Translations under genes and position numbers: made by a program
Part shown: piece after piece, positions 1 through 9,400 of the stretch
How positions within the stretch are numbered: position 1 is the first letter of the stretch
Layout: every line of letters starts with the position of its first letter
The notes under the pieces: model-generated
The model's database searches: none
The model's input: the letters and a program-made list of their open reading frames with translations, nothing else
What the model was told of the DNA's origin: nothing
Source: Xanthomonas arboricola pv. populi
GTDB taxonomy: Bacteria > Pseudomonadota > Gammaproteobacteria > Xanthomonadales > Xanthomonadaceae
Reading direction: 5' to 3'
Assembly: GCF_002939945.1 (NCBI RefSeq)
Contig: NZ_MDEB01000001.1
Coordinates: 744,001-808,000 of the forward strand
DNA length: 64,000 bases

Positions 1-343
1 CGGGATGGCGCCAGAACCAACGGTCCTCATAGTTCAGCAACGCCTGCAGGTACAGCGGCGACACACTCTGCGGGCTGGCCGGATAGCGCCACACCCCATT
101 GCGGTCGGCGAAGGCGCGCAGCGGCGTGCCATCGCGTGCAACCACCAGCGTGGAGGTGTCGCGGGATCTGGGCAGTGGCAGTGGGAAGGCCAGGTCCAAC
201 AGCAACACAGCAGACAACAATGCCACGGCGGTCCAACGTAGCCCTGTCAACCAGCGGCGGCTACGCCGAGCCACACCATCCTGGCCAGCGGCGCGCCCCT
301 GCGTCCGGTCGGTCCTTGCCTGCACGTGCTGCTGCTCATCCAT
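1..343 (-). CDS. pbpC: Penicillin-binding protein 1C, N-terminal part (runs off window)
   Basis: The reading frame opens with ATG at 343 and leaves the window at base 1 after about 114 codons, so only the N terminus is seen. A basic cytoplasmic tail (about residues 1-34) is followed by one membrane anchor (about 35-53) and then the start of a GT51 peptidoglycan glycosyltransferase domain. The motif NYEDRWFWRHP near the end of the visible part carries the expected catalytic glutamate of this family. The family polymerises and cross-links peptidoglycan in the periplasm. PBP1C is typically encoded beside the alpha-2-macroglobulin-like yfhM, and such a gene lies 6 kb upstream here, which supports the 1C assignment. 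The 3' part cannot be assessed. Confidence 0.85.
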   Translation of the reverse strand, partial: MDEQQHVQARTDRTQGRAAGQDGVARRSRRWLTGLRWTAVALLSAVLLLDLAFPLPLPRSRDTSTLVVARDGTPLRAFADRNGVWRYPASPQSVSPLYLQALLNYEDRWFWRHP

Positions 344-453
344 CCTGCCAAGGATGCAGGGCAAAACGCATTTCGGCCACTATCGCGCGGCACTCTTCGG
401 CGTTGAGCGATCAACGTTGCCGCGCGCTACTGCCTTACGCGACGACAAGCGCC

Positions 454-1230
454 CTAACCCACGACCTCCGCACGCGGCGAGCGACGCAGCCTTACGAACA
501 GCCGCAGCAACCCCATTGCCAGGAACACCGCAGACAGGCGCAACGCCATGCCCAGCCAGCCACTGGCGGCCGAATCGGAGACGGCAAAGACGGTCCAGGC
601 CGCGTTGAGCGAGACATGCAACACCCAGCCGCTCCAGATCGTGTAGCCATCCTGCGCGTCGACAATGGCAAACAGCAGCGCACCGACACCGGTAAGGGCG
701 AAGATCAGCAACGCCTCGCCGCCTCCGCCACCTGCGCCGAGCCAATGCACGCCGCCAAACACAAGCGCCTGCACCAGCGCGGCGGTCGCCGGGCGCCAGG
801 CCAGCGCGCGGCAGGCAAAGACGAAGCCAAAACCGCGAAAGACGATTTCTTCGGCCAGCGGAAACAGCAGCGCCAACCACAGCAGGCCCAGCAGATCGTC
901 GGTGCCGACCGAGCTGGACTGAATCCACAGCCCCAGCCAGCACGGCAGTGTGGCCAGCAACGTCAGCGCCGGGCCGCGCACGCCGTTCCAACGCAGCCCC
1001 AGACATGCCGCGAGTTCGCCTGGCATGCCAGGACGCAGCACTACCGCTGCGACCAGCACAACCACCACGCTGAGCAGATTGTCGGCAATCCCGCCGCCGT
1101 AGGGCACCGGAATCTTCGGGATGGGCAGACCCATGGCCTTGGCCACATCGCGCACCTGCAGCGCGACCAGCAGCACCACCAACCAGACAACATGCCGACC
1201 GAAGCGACGCGAGGGTGTATCGAGCGGCAT
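454..1230 (-). CDS. CPBP-family intramembrane glutamic endopeptidase
   Basis: The 258-residue protein is mostly hydrophobic with about six to eight membrane segments. It carries the three CPBP (Abi/Rce1-like) motifs: EEIVFRG with the glutamate pair at 127-128, FGGVH with His162, and HVSLN with His205 and Asn209. The family is membrane proteases; bacterial members act in protein processing or bacteriocin immunity, and the substrate here is unknown. The gene sits 110 bp upstream of pbpC on the same strand and 135 bp downstream of the glycerophosphodiesterase gene. A glycine run (about residues 166-171) lies in a loop. Family assignment is secure, the role is not. Confidence 0.88.
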   Translation of the reverse strand: MPLDTPSRRFGRHVVWLVVLLVALQVRDVAKAMGLPIPKIPVPYGGGIADNLLSVVVVLVAAVVLRPGMPGELAACLGLRWNGVRGPALTLLATLPCWLGLWIQSSSVGTDDLLGLLWLALLFPLAEEIVFRGFGFVFACRALAWRPATAALVQALVFGGVHWLGAGGGGGEALLIFALTGVGALLFAIVDAQDGYTIWSGWVLHVSLNAAWTVFAVSDSAASGWLGMALRLSAVFLAMGLLRLFVRLRRSPRAEVVG

Positions 1231-1365
1231 GCAGACGTCCTTGCGTGCAAACAGCGTGCGACTATACCGCTGGCAGCGACATCGCCGCAGTGTCAGGTTG
1301 CATGCGCCGCGACAGCATCCCGCCCGCGTCGCGCGCCGGCTGCATGCCGCGATGCAATGCGACGC

Positions 1366-2313
1366 TTACCGCGGCTCCAGCGAGGCGCGATAACGCAGCA
1401 AGGCTTCCGGCGCATCGGTCTGGATGATCGACACGCCCTCGCGGTACAGGCGACCCCACACCTTGTCCGGGTCGCGCCCGGCATCGGCGTCGCCACCGTA
1501 GCCGGCGATGAAGCCTTCCCACAGCGAGTTGACCATCAGCCGCACGTTGTGTGCCTTGCTCACTGCAACCAACGCCGGCAATTGCGCTGCTGTCATCTTG
1601 GGCAGCTCGAACGCGACCGGATGCGCGTTGCGTGTCTGCGCAGTGGCAATCGCTGCCAGATCGGCAGTGCCATGGGCCTTGATCAGGATCGGGAAGAAAT
1701 ACACGGTGTCGAACGGCAGCATCGCCGCCAGTGGCGGTGTGGCGATGCCGGCTTCGGCCTTGACGATCACCTGGTGCTGCATGCCGGCACGGGCAACCGC
1801 ATCGACCACCTGCACGTAGATCGCATCCTTGACGTCCAGATTGAGCAGGATATGGCCCTTGGACCTGGCCAGCATCTGCTCGAGCGTGACCACGCGTTGA
1901 TCAGTCAGCGGTGCCTGCGCGCCACCTTCGTCGCTGCGCAGCCGCAATTTTTGCAGGTCGGCCAGGGTCAGCTCGGACAGCTTGCCGGTGCCGTCGGTGG
2001 TGCGGTCCACGGTGGCGTCGTGCAGCATCACCAGGGTGCCGTCGGCAGCGCGGCGCACATCGGTCTCCATCACGTCGGCACCGATGGCGATGCAGCGCTC
2101 CAGCGCGGCCAGCGAGTTCTCCGGTGCGCTGTCCTTGAACCCATGCTCCGGCGCCGGCGCGTGGCAACCGCGATGGGCCACCACCACGATGCCGCCGTCC
2201 GGATTGGTCAGCCGGGCCTGGATCGCGGCGACACCGGTGGGCGCTGCGCTCGCAGTGGTGGCAAGCGCCACGCACAGCATGGCCGCAAGGGTGGCGACAG
2301 AACGTAAGGTCAT
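1366..2313 (-). CDS. Secreted glycerophosphodiester phosphodiesterase
   Basis: Starting at ATG 2313 (GGAG about 9 nt upstream) the protein has 315 residues and opens with a Sec signal peptide (about 1-24, ending ASAA). A longer frame exists upstream, but the signal peptide and ribosome site favour 2313. The GDPD domain shows the metal and catalytic motifs HRG (47-49), Glu65, ExD (83-85) and LHD (97-99). The family splits glycerophosphodiesters into glycerol 3-phosphate and an alcohol. It is probably periplasmic. It follows the TonB-dependent receptor gene by 165 bp on the same strand, so the two may take up and cleave a phosphodiester; that link is inference. Confidence 0.9.
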   Translation of the reverse strand: MTLRSVATLAAMLCVALATTASAAPTGVAAIQARLTNPDGGIVVVAHRGCHAPAPEHGFKDSAPENSLAALERCIAIGADVMETDVRRAADGTLVMLHDATVDRTTDGTGKLSELTLADLQKLRLRSDEGGAQAPLTDQRVVTLEQMLARSKGHILLNLDVKDAIYVQVVDAVARAGMQHQVIVKAEAGIATPPLAAMLPFDTVYFFPILIKAHGTADLAAIATAQTRNAHPVAFELPKMTAAQLPALVAVSKAHNVRLMVNSLWEGFIAGYGGDADAGRDPDKVWGRLYREGVSIIQTDAPEALLRYRASLEPR

Positions 2314-2478
2314 CGAACGACTCCGCTTGAAAGAATAAACAGAACGACTGCGCGTGCGTCGAGCGAGCGCGGCCGATGCACGGTGCTCGGTGCGGCATCC
2401 ACCCACCTGCACACTCCACTTTTTTCCGAGCCGCCCGCACGCATCTGACGACCGCTGGCGACGCGTCATTCGCCGCGC

Positions 2479-5400
2479 TTAGAACGTCGGCGTGAAGCGC
2501 AACCCGAACCAATAGGTGGTGGGCACCGAATAACTGTCCTTGAGCAGGTTCTGCCCGGGGCCGGTCACGCTGGTGATGCGGCTGTGGGTGAGGTTGCTGA
2601 CCTGGCCGATCAGGCTGAGCTGTTTGCTGAGCGCATAGGTCGCGGTGACATCCAGCTGCGAACGCGGTGACCAGTACAGATCCTGCCAATCGATATTGCT
2701 GACGATGGCGCGCAAGGCCTTGCCCTGGCGATTGTAGGCCGCACGCAGCTCCAGCCCGCCGGTGTTGTAGAACAGCGTGGCATTGGCGGTGTAGTCGGGC
2801 TGGCCGACCAGGTTGTCGAGCTTGCGCTCGCGCTGGCGCACATTGCTGCCGCTACCGACGCTATAGGGCACATCCAGGCTGCCATCGAGCACCGCAACAT
2901 TCGCGCTGAAACCGACCCCACTCAACCACGGCGCGATGGGCGCCAGGGTATTGACGATGCCGTTGAACTCCACCCCGCGGATACGCGCCTTGGCGGCATT
3001 GGCCGGCGTGCTGATCAACGCGTTGGCGTAAGTGGTGCCGTCGAACGTGACGCTGTCGGTGCGCGAAAGCGTAAAGATCTCGTCCTGGATGCGCTTGTCG
3101 AACACGGCCGTGGACGCAAACGCGTCGAAATCACCAGGCAGGCGCCATTCCAGCGACAGATCCAGGTTATTGGACACGCGCGGCTTGATGTCCGGGTTGC
3201 CGATGGTGACGGTGACGCCTTGCGCATTCGGGTTGCCGGCATCGGCGGTGTTGACGAAGCCGATCGAGGTGCGCGCCGCGTACGCATCGTAGGGCGGGCG
3301 GCCGAGCGTGCGGCTTGCACCGGCGCGCAGGTCCAATGCATCGGTCAGGTGATAGGTCATGATCGCGGACGGCAGCAGATAGTTGTAATCCGCATCGGTC
3401 GGGTTATCGACATACACATAGCGGTTGGTCGCGGTATCCAGCTGGCGCTGGCGACCGACCGTATCAAGCCTGGTGCTGTCGAAATGCAGGCCAGCCTGCA
3501 CGTTGAAACGCTCGCTGCGATAACTGACCAGGCCGTAGCTGCCGAAGATTTTTTCGGTATGCGTGAAGTTGTCCTGATTGCTGAAGGCCTGCTGGTCGGT
3601 GCTGTTGAACGCGCTCAGCGGCGTCGCAGCCAACGCGCGATTGGCCTTGTCAGGATCGATGGTGATCAGGTTCAGGCCGGCATAGCGCATCGGCGCCCTG
3701 CCGGTGCCCGCCACATCGGCCAGGCCGAACGCCGGCGCGCTGGTGTTGGGCTGATATTCGACCCGATAGATGTCGTAGGACGGTTTATCGGTGGTGTACG
3801 ACACGCCTGCCGCAAAGCCGATGCCTTGATCGCTCTCGCCCTGATTGAAGCCGTAATCGAGCCGACCGGTAAGAATGCGATCGGCGGCAGTGCGTTTATA
3901 GTCCGGCCGCCAATACGACAGGCTGTAGTTGCCCAGATCGTTGTAGGCCTGCGGCGACACACCGAAGCGCTGGTCGAAGCCGGAAGTGTCGTAGTCGAAT
4001 GCGTAATTGGGCGTGGCATTGATGGTTACACCGCTGCCTGTCTGGCCCACCGGTACCGGCGCGGCGCGGGTGATGCCGGTGGCGTACTTGATCATGCGGA
4101 TCGGCTCGTCGTAGGTCGCATCGGACCACGCGCCGCGCGCGGAGAGCTGCTGCCGATCGGTGGGCCGCCAGATCGTGCCCAGTTGCGCGACCTTGGTGCG
4201 CGTGGTGACGATCTGGTTGGAATAGCCCACTTCGATATCGCCACCGGGATAGCTGCCGGAGGTGGCGGTCTGATTGGACACCTGGCCACGCTCGCGCGGG
4301 TCGATCAGGACCTCGTTGCGCTGCATGTCGTCCTTGAAATAGTAATAGCCGGCCATTGCATAGGCTTCGAGCGCGGCACTGGGATGCACTTCGAACTTGC
4401 CGGTGACGCCATAGCGGTCGCGCTGATTCTGCACGTACCAGTACTTGTCCTGCTGCGGCACCGCCCAGCCATTGCCGAGATTGGCGCCGGTCTGCAGCAC
4501 GCCGTTGTTGTCGTAGAACCCGTAATGCACCGTGTCGGTGGTCATATGGGTTTCGGTGTAGCTGCTCAGCGTCTGGTAGTTGGCCGACAGGGTGACGCCG
4601 TACTGTTGCTCGCTGCCGAAGGTGCGGCTGCCGGTGGCGTTCAAACGATAGCCGGGGTCGTCCTGATCGCGCGGCTTGCCGACATCGTTGGCGTGGCCGA
4701 GCGCGGCTTCGGCGCTGAAGAACGGCTTGCCGCCGTTTTCGAACGCGCTGCGCGTCTTGAGGTTGATCGCGCCGCCAGTTGCGTTGGGGTCCAGGTCGGG
4801 CGTGAAGGTCTTGACCACCTGCAACTCGCTGACCATCGACGCCGGCAGCAGATTCAGACGCACGCCGCGGGTGATCGAACCGAGCGTGCCGTTCGGCGTG
4901 CCGGGCGAGGCGATGGTCAGCCCGTCGATGGTGACGTTGTTGTAGGACGGGCCCAGGCCGCGCAAGACCGGTGTGGCCGCCTCGTCGCGCGGATGCTCGT
5001 TGTCGGTGGCCGGCAATACCGACAGGCCGGGCACGCGACGCAGCGCTTCGACGATGGTGCTGTCGGGCAAGGCGCGTACATCGGTGGCGCTGATCACGTC
5101 GGTGATGTTGGTCGCCGCCCGCTTGCTTTCCACCGCGGCGGCATTGGCACGGCGCACGCCGGTGACCTGCATGGCATCGAGGGTTTGCATGCCGGTTCCG
5201 GTGGTGGCGGCCGGTGCGTCTCTACTGGATGCATCGCCTTGCGACGATACCCGCGATGCAGGGCCTATCGATGCAGCGTCTGTGGAATCAGCAGATGCAT
5301 CTACTGACAATGGAGAACGTTGCTTTGCAGGCGCAACTTCAGCATCGGAGGTCGTTGCCTCGTCATTATTGGCTGTAGCTGTAGCTGGAGCTCCAGCTTG

Positions 5401-5577
5401 AGCTGCGCTCGCTAATGCGCTCGTGGTCGTGGCCATGGCCGCAGAAGACGTTTGAGCTGAGGCGTCGACTGGAATGGCCGCACGCGCGTTTGCGCATGCC
5501 TGCGAAACAGGCGAACAGGCCGCAATGGCCACGGCGAGAACGGACAGGTGCAAACGGTACGGATCGGAGCGCTGCAT
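2479..5577 (-). CDS. TonB-dependent outer membrane receptor with long N-terminal linker
   Basis: From ATG 5577 the protein has 1032 residues. A signal peptide (about 1-31) is followed by a low-complexity Ala/Ser/Thr/Asp-rich linker (about 35-130), a TonB box-like LDAMQVTG (133-140), the plug domain (about 155-290, with LRGLGPSYNNVTIDG) and a beta-barrel ending in the C-terminal Phe typical of outer membrane proteins. It resembles the large TonB-dependent receptors abundant in Xanthomonas. The in-frame extension upstream of 5577 runs into REP palindromes and is probably not translated. The secreted GDPD gene downstream hints at a phosphorylated substrate. The ligand is unknown. Confidence 0.87.
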   Translation of the reverse strand: MQRSDPYRLHLSVLAVAIAACSPVSQACANARAAIPVDASAQTSSAAMATTTSALASAAQAGAPATATANNDEATTSDAEVAPAKQRSPLSVDASADSTDAASIGPASRVSSQGDASSRDAPAATTGTGMQTLDAMQVTGVRRANAAAVESKRAATNITDVISATDVRALPDSTIVEALRRVPGLSVLPATDNEHPRDEAATPVLRGLGPSYNNVTIDGLTIASPGTPNGTLGSITRGVRLNLLPASMVSELQVVKTFTPDLDPNATGGAINLKTRSAFENGGKPFFSAEAALGHANDVGKPRDQDDPGYRLNATGSRTFGSEQQYGVTLSANYQTLSSYTETHMTTDTVHYGFYDNNGVLQTGANLGNGWAVPQQDKYWYVQNQRDRYGVTGKFEVHPSAALEAYAMAGYYYFKDDMQRNEVLIDPRERGQVSNQTATSGSYPGGDIEVGYSNQIVTTRTKVAQLGTIWRPTDRQQLSARGAWSDATYDEPIRMIKYATGITRAAPVPVGQTGSGVTINATPNYAFDYDTSGFDQRFGVSPQAYNDLGNYSLSYWRPDYKRTAADRILTGRLDYGFNQGESDQGIGFAAGVSYTTDKPSYDIYRVEYQPNTSAPAFGLADVAGTGRAPMRYAGLNLITIDPDKANRALAATPLSAFNSTDQQAFSNQDNFTHTEKIFGSYGLVSYRSERFNVQAGLHFDSTRLDTVGRQRQLDTATNRYVYVDNPTDADYNYLLPSAIMTYHLTDALDLRAGASRTLGRPPYDAYAARTSIGFVNTADAGNPNAQGVTVTIGNPDIKPRVSNNLDLSLEWRLPGDFDAFASTAVFDKRIQDEIFTLSRTDSVTFDGTTYANALISTPANAAKARIRGVEFNGIVNTLAPIAPWLSGVGFSANVAVLDGSLDVPYSVGSGSNVRQRERKLDNLVGQPDYTANATLFYNTGGLELRAAYNRQGKALRAIVSNIDWQDLYWSPRSQLDVTATYALSKQLSLIGQVSNLTHSRITSVTGPGQNLLKDSYSVPTTYWFGLRFTPTF

Positions 5578-5727
5578 GGAATCCCGGGATCGCGCAGCAA
5601 GGGCGCCGCGCCGGTGAGAAAGCACGCCACCGTAGCCCGTAAAAATGACCCTTGCGTGTCGCTTGCATCGCATCGAAAAGACAGTGCGCAACGATGTCCC
5701 CACATGCGAAGCAGCGGCTCTGCTGGC

Positions 5728-5795
5728 GTAGGAGCGCGCTTGCGCGCGATAAGGCTTTCCCGGTGATTCCGCATCGCGCGCAAGCGCGCTCCTAC
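5728..5795. repeat. REP palindrome pair (GTAG-headed), inverted
   Basis: Two exact 23-bp copies face each other, at 5728-5750 and 5773-5795, separated by 22 bp. Each begins GTAGGAGCGCGC and folds into a GCGCGC-rich hairpin. The GTAG head is the signature of REP sequences mobilised by RAYT transposases. The right copy touches the 3' end of the RAYT gene, whose stop is at 5792-5794. Confidence 0.85.
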
Positions 5796-6259
5796 GCGAG
5801 CCAGATGGCATCCCAGAATGGATAGGCGCCCACCCGTTCAACCAGCCCGGCGCGTAGCGGACTGGCGATCAGGTAGCGAGCCACGCTGCGCAGATCGTCG
5901 TCCTTGCGCAAGGCACGGTCGTGGTAGGCGCGCGTCCAGACCGCATCGCGCACCCCGCGTTGCTCATTGACTGCACGCGTGCTTGCTGCCTTCATGCATG
6001 CCACCGTCCGCGCCAATGGCGTCGCATCTCCCAACTACACCAACCAGTGGACATGGTCCGGCATCAGCACCCAGGCAAGCAACGTGGCATCTTCTGGAAG
6101 CGCGGCGACGAACGCGCGGCACGCTAACGCGGCCAGCTGAAAATCCTCGAACACACGTCGCCGCTGGCAGGTTGTGACGGTGAGGAGATAGCAGCAATTT
6201 GCCAGCGAGCGACGGCCACGACGTAGCGCACGATGTCCCGCGAAAGTAGAGCTGATCAT
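5792..6259 (-). pseudogene. REP-associated tyrosine transposase (RAYT), amber-interrupted
   Basis: Reading from ATG 6259, the frame encodes a complete RAYT-type protein of about 155 codons except for an in-frame TAG at 6037-6035 (codon 75). Before the stop lies the HUH motif in MPDHVHWLV; after it come RAYHDRALR with the likely catalytic tyrosine and the conserved ARYLIASPLRAGLV. Both halves are in one frame, so a single substitution (for example CAG to TAG) explains the break. RAYTs are single-copy domesticated relatives of IS200/IS605 transposases that act on REP palindromes, and a REP pair flanks this gene on each side. It is inactive unless the amber codon is suppressed or is a sequencing error. 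Confidence 0.82.
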
Positions 6260-6334
6260 CGATGCATGCTGGCCCACCCCTGCAAGCGCTTGCATGGGAA
6301 TCGGACGCTCGCTTCGGTGAGAAAACTTCCAAAC

Positions 6335-6400
6335 GTAGGAGCGCGCTGGCGCGCGATGGGCGTTACCGGGAGGCCTCATCGCGCGCAAGCGCGCTCCTAC
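6335..6400. repeat. REP palindrome pair on the 5' side of the RAYT gene
   Basis: A second inverted pair lies at 6335-6357 and 6378-6400, separated by 20 bp. The right copy is identical to those at 5773-5795; the left copy has one change (CTGG instead of CTTG in the loop). Together with the pair at 5728-5795 it brackets the transposase gene. It ends 10 bp before the stop of the alpha-2-macroglobulin gene. Confidence 0.85.
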
Positions 6401-6409
6401 GTTGATGCC

Positions 6410-9400
6410 CTACGGCTGCACCACCGTCATCGTCGCCGGCGTGCTGCGCCCCACGCCGCGCAGCTCGGGGCGGTACATGTCTTCCACCAACGATGGCGGC
6501 ACCGTGTAGGTACCCGGCGTGACGGCGCGCACCAGGTAATACAGCTGCGCCTTGCTGCCCGAGGAGAGCGCCAGCGCGGCCACATAACGGTCGTCGCGGA
6601 ACTCTTCGTGCTTGACGTCGGCAGCGCTGGAACGCTCGCTGATGCCGATGCCGTCCACCACCACATCGGCCCACTGTTTGGCATCGCCGAGATTGAAGTT
6701 CTCGATCTCCAGCCCGGCCGGCAACAGGTCGGTCAGCAAGGCGTCGGGCATGTCGCTGTTGGCGGTGATGGCCACGCGCACGATCAACGCCTCGCCTTCC
6801 TTCAATGCACGCGGCGCCCACGGTTTGCCGTCGGTGGTGTACCAGCTGCGCTCCACGCTGAGGGTGCGCGTGTCCGGCTCCGGCGCGCTGCGCGGGATGC
6901 CGGCCACTTCCAGGCTGGCGTACATCGGGGCCTCGCCCTGCGGCGCAAACTGCACGCCGCGCGCCAAGGCGGCGCTGTCGAAACTGCGCCCGAACAGGCG
7001 CGCCGGAGCGATCTCCTGCGCCTGGCCGCCCACTGTCAAGGTGCCGGAGACCTGCTTGCCCTGCCCGACCATCAAGGCCTTGCCCAACCGCGCCAGCGCC
7101 ACCTGTTCCTGGGTGCTCAACCACAGCCAGCCGGTGGCGCGACGCGCATCCAGCGCGCGGCCCAGCGCAACAGCGCGGGTGTCGTACTCGGGCTTGGACA
7201 AGCCACGCTCGTGCAGCAGCGCCATCATCAACGCATCGTCGCGGATCGCACTGCCGTAATCGGCGAAGTACGGCGGACGCTCGCTGCTGTCCTTGGCAAA
7301 ACCCGCCTTGATCGCCGCCTGCCCACGCCTGGTATCGCCCTGCAGCGACAACGCCGCACCCAGATGCACCAGCGACAAGCCGGTCAGCGCCTTGTCGCGC
7401 TGGTTGTCGTACAGCGCGCGCAGCGTGCCCAACGGGGCGCGATTGACGCGTGCCAGCACGTAGCCGGACCAGGCCTGGTTGGCGAACTTCAGGCTATCGC
7501 GGCGGTCCTGCCCGTAGAACTCGTTGCCACCGGACAGCAGGTCTTCGCTGAGCCGATTGAGCGCCTTCTGCAGCACGTTGTCGGGCACCGCAAAACCGGC
7601 GTCCTTGGCATCGAGCAGGAACTCGGCGATGTACGGGGTCAGGCCCGGATTGACGTAGCCGTCGTCGCCCCACATCGAAAAATGCCCGCTGGCGATCTGC
7701 ATCGAGGCCAGGCGACCGAATGCGCCTTCCATGCGCTCGCGGCGCTTGGCCGCTTCCAGCCCCTTGGTGCCCAGCGCCCTGGCGGTGGCATCGTCGAGCA
7801 ACAGCGCGGCGTAGCCCTTGCTGGTGGTCTGCTCGGCGCAACCATACGGATAGTCCAACGCACCCTGCAAGGCGCTGGCGAAGGGAATCGGCGGCAGCGG
7901 GCTGACCACCATGCGCGCGGTCACCGAGCCGGCCATCAGGCCATCGGCAAAGCCGCTGTCCAGGCTGATCGGTGCCAGCGGATCGAGCACGCGCGTCTGC
8001 GCACGCAACACCTGCGGCCAACCGGCACGCACCGGCAGGTCGTAGCTGCGGTCGGCCTTGAAGCCGTTGCCGTCCACACGCACGCGCACCTTGGCCACGC
8101 TATAGCCTTCGGTGGCGCTCAGCGGGAAGCTCAGCGTCTGCTTGGCATCCACACCGAGCTTGACGCTGCGCGCCGCCTCGGCAATGGCCAGCGGGCCGAT
8201 CCCGTCCACGCGCACATTGAACTCGCCCGGCTTGCCAGTGAAGTTCTGCACATCCAGTGTCACCGTGCTGCGGTCGCCCGGCGCCATCACGCGCGGCATG
8301 CTCGCCTCGGCCAGGATCGGCGCGCGCACCACGGTTTCCATGGCCTGATTGCCGAACCGCGCATCCGAATACACAAACGCCGAGACCCGCAGCGTGCCGT
8401 TGAAATCCGGCACCGGCAGTTGCACGCGCGCATTGCCACGGGCATCGAGTTTCACCGAGCCGGAGAACAGGTCCACGGTCTGCACGCGCGCGGTCGGGCG
8501 CTTGGCCTGCGGCAAGGCTTCCAGCGCCATGTCGCCGCCGAACTTGAGCTTGCCGCTGGCGCCTTCGAAACTTTCGATCACCCGCCCGTAGATATCGTAC
8601 GCATCGGTACCCAGGCGACGCTGCGCAAAGAATTGCGCGTTGGCATCGGGCACCGGGAAGCGGGTGATGTTGAGGATGCCCACGTCCACCGCCGAGATGG
8701 TCACGTGCGCGGCCTTGCCGGCCAGCTCCGGCACGCTCACCGTCACCGGCAAGGCCTGCTCGGGGCGCATCTGCTTGGGCGCAGCCAAGCCCACCGCGAC
8801 ACGCCGCGCCTTGCGGTCCATCGGCACATACGCCACGCCCACCGCGCGCGCCGGGGTGATCTTGCTCGGCGCACTGCCGCCGCGGAACACCAACGCGGTG
8901 ACGTACACATCGTGGCGTTCCCAGGCTGCCGTCACCGGAATGTCGAACGTGCTACCCGGCTTGACGTCGATGTCCTGCACGTACAGCAGCTTGTCGCTTT
9001 CCACCAGCAACACGCCCTTGCCGGCATGCGGCGGGGTCAGCGTGACGGTGAGCGTGTCGCCAGCGCGATAGGCGGTCTTGTCCAAGGCCAGCTTGACCTT
9101 GTCCGGGCGCGCGTCCAGGCCGCGGTTTTCGTCGTTCCAGCTCCAGCCGGCGCGGAACGGGTAGCGCGTGGTCAGCCCGGTGGCCGGGTCGAACACGTCC
9201 AGGCGGTACTCGCCCCACTCCACCGGGACCTCGAGTTTGGCATTGCCGCCGGCGATATCGAGCGTGCGCGTGTCCTTGTTCTCGAAGCGACGGGTGAAGT
9301 CGTAATCCCAATGGTCGTCGGTGTAGTTCCAGTGATAGTCGCGCAGCTCGCGTACCAGCGTGGCCTTCAGGCCCTTGGCCGGCTGCGGCTTGCCATCGGC

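Noticed and set aside
136-2307. Long plus-strand open frame opposite the CPBP and GDPD genes
   Set aside because: It is a GC-driven antisense shadow: Gln/Arg/His-rich with no domain, while the minus strand carries clear families.
5578-5841. N-terminal extension of the first TonB-dependent receptor
   Set aside because: It translates REP palindromes; the signal peptide begins at 5577.
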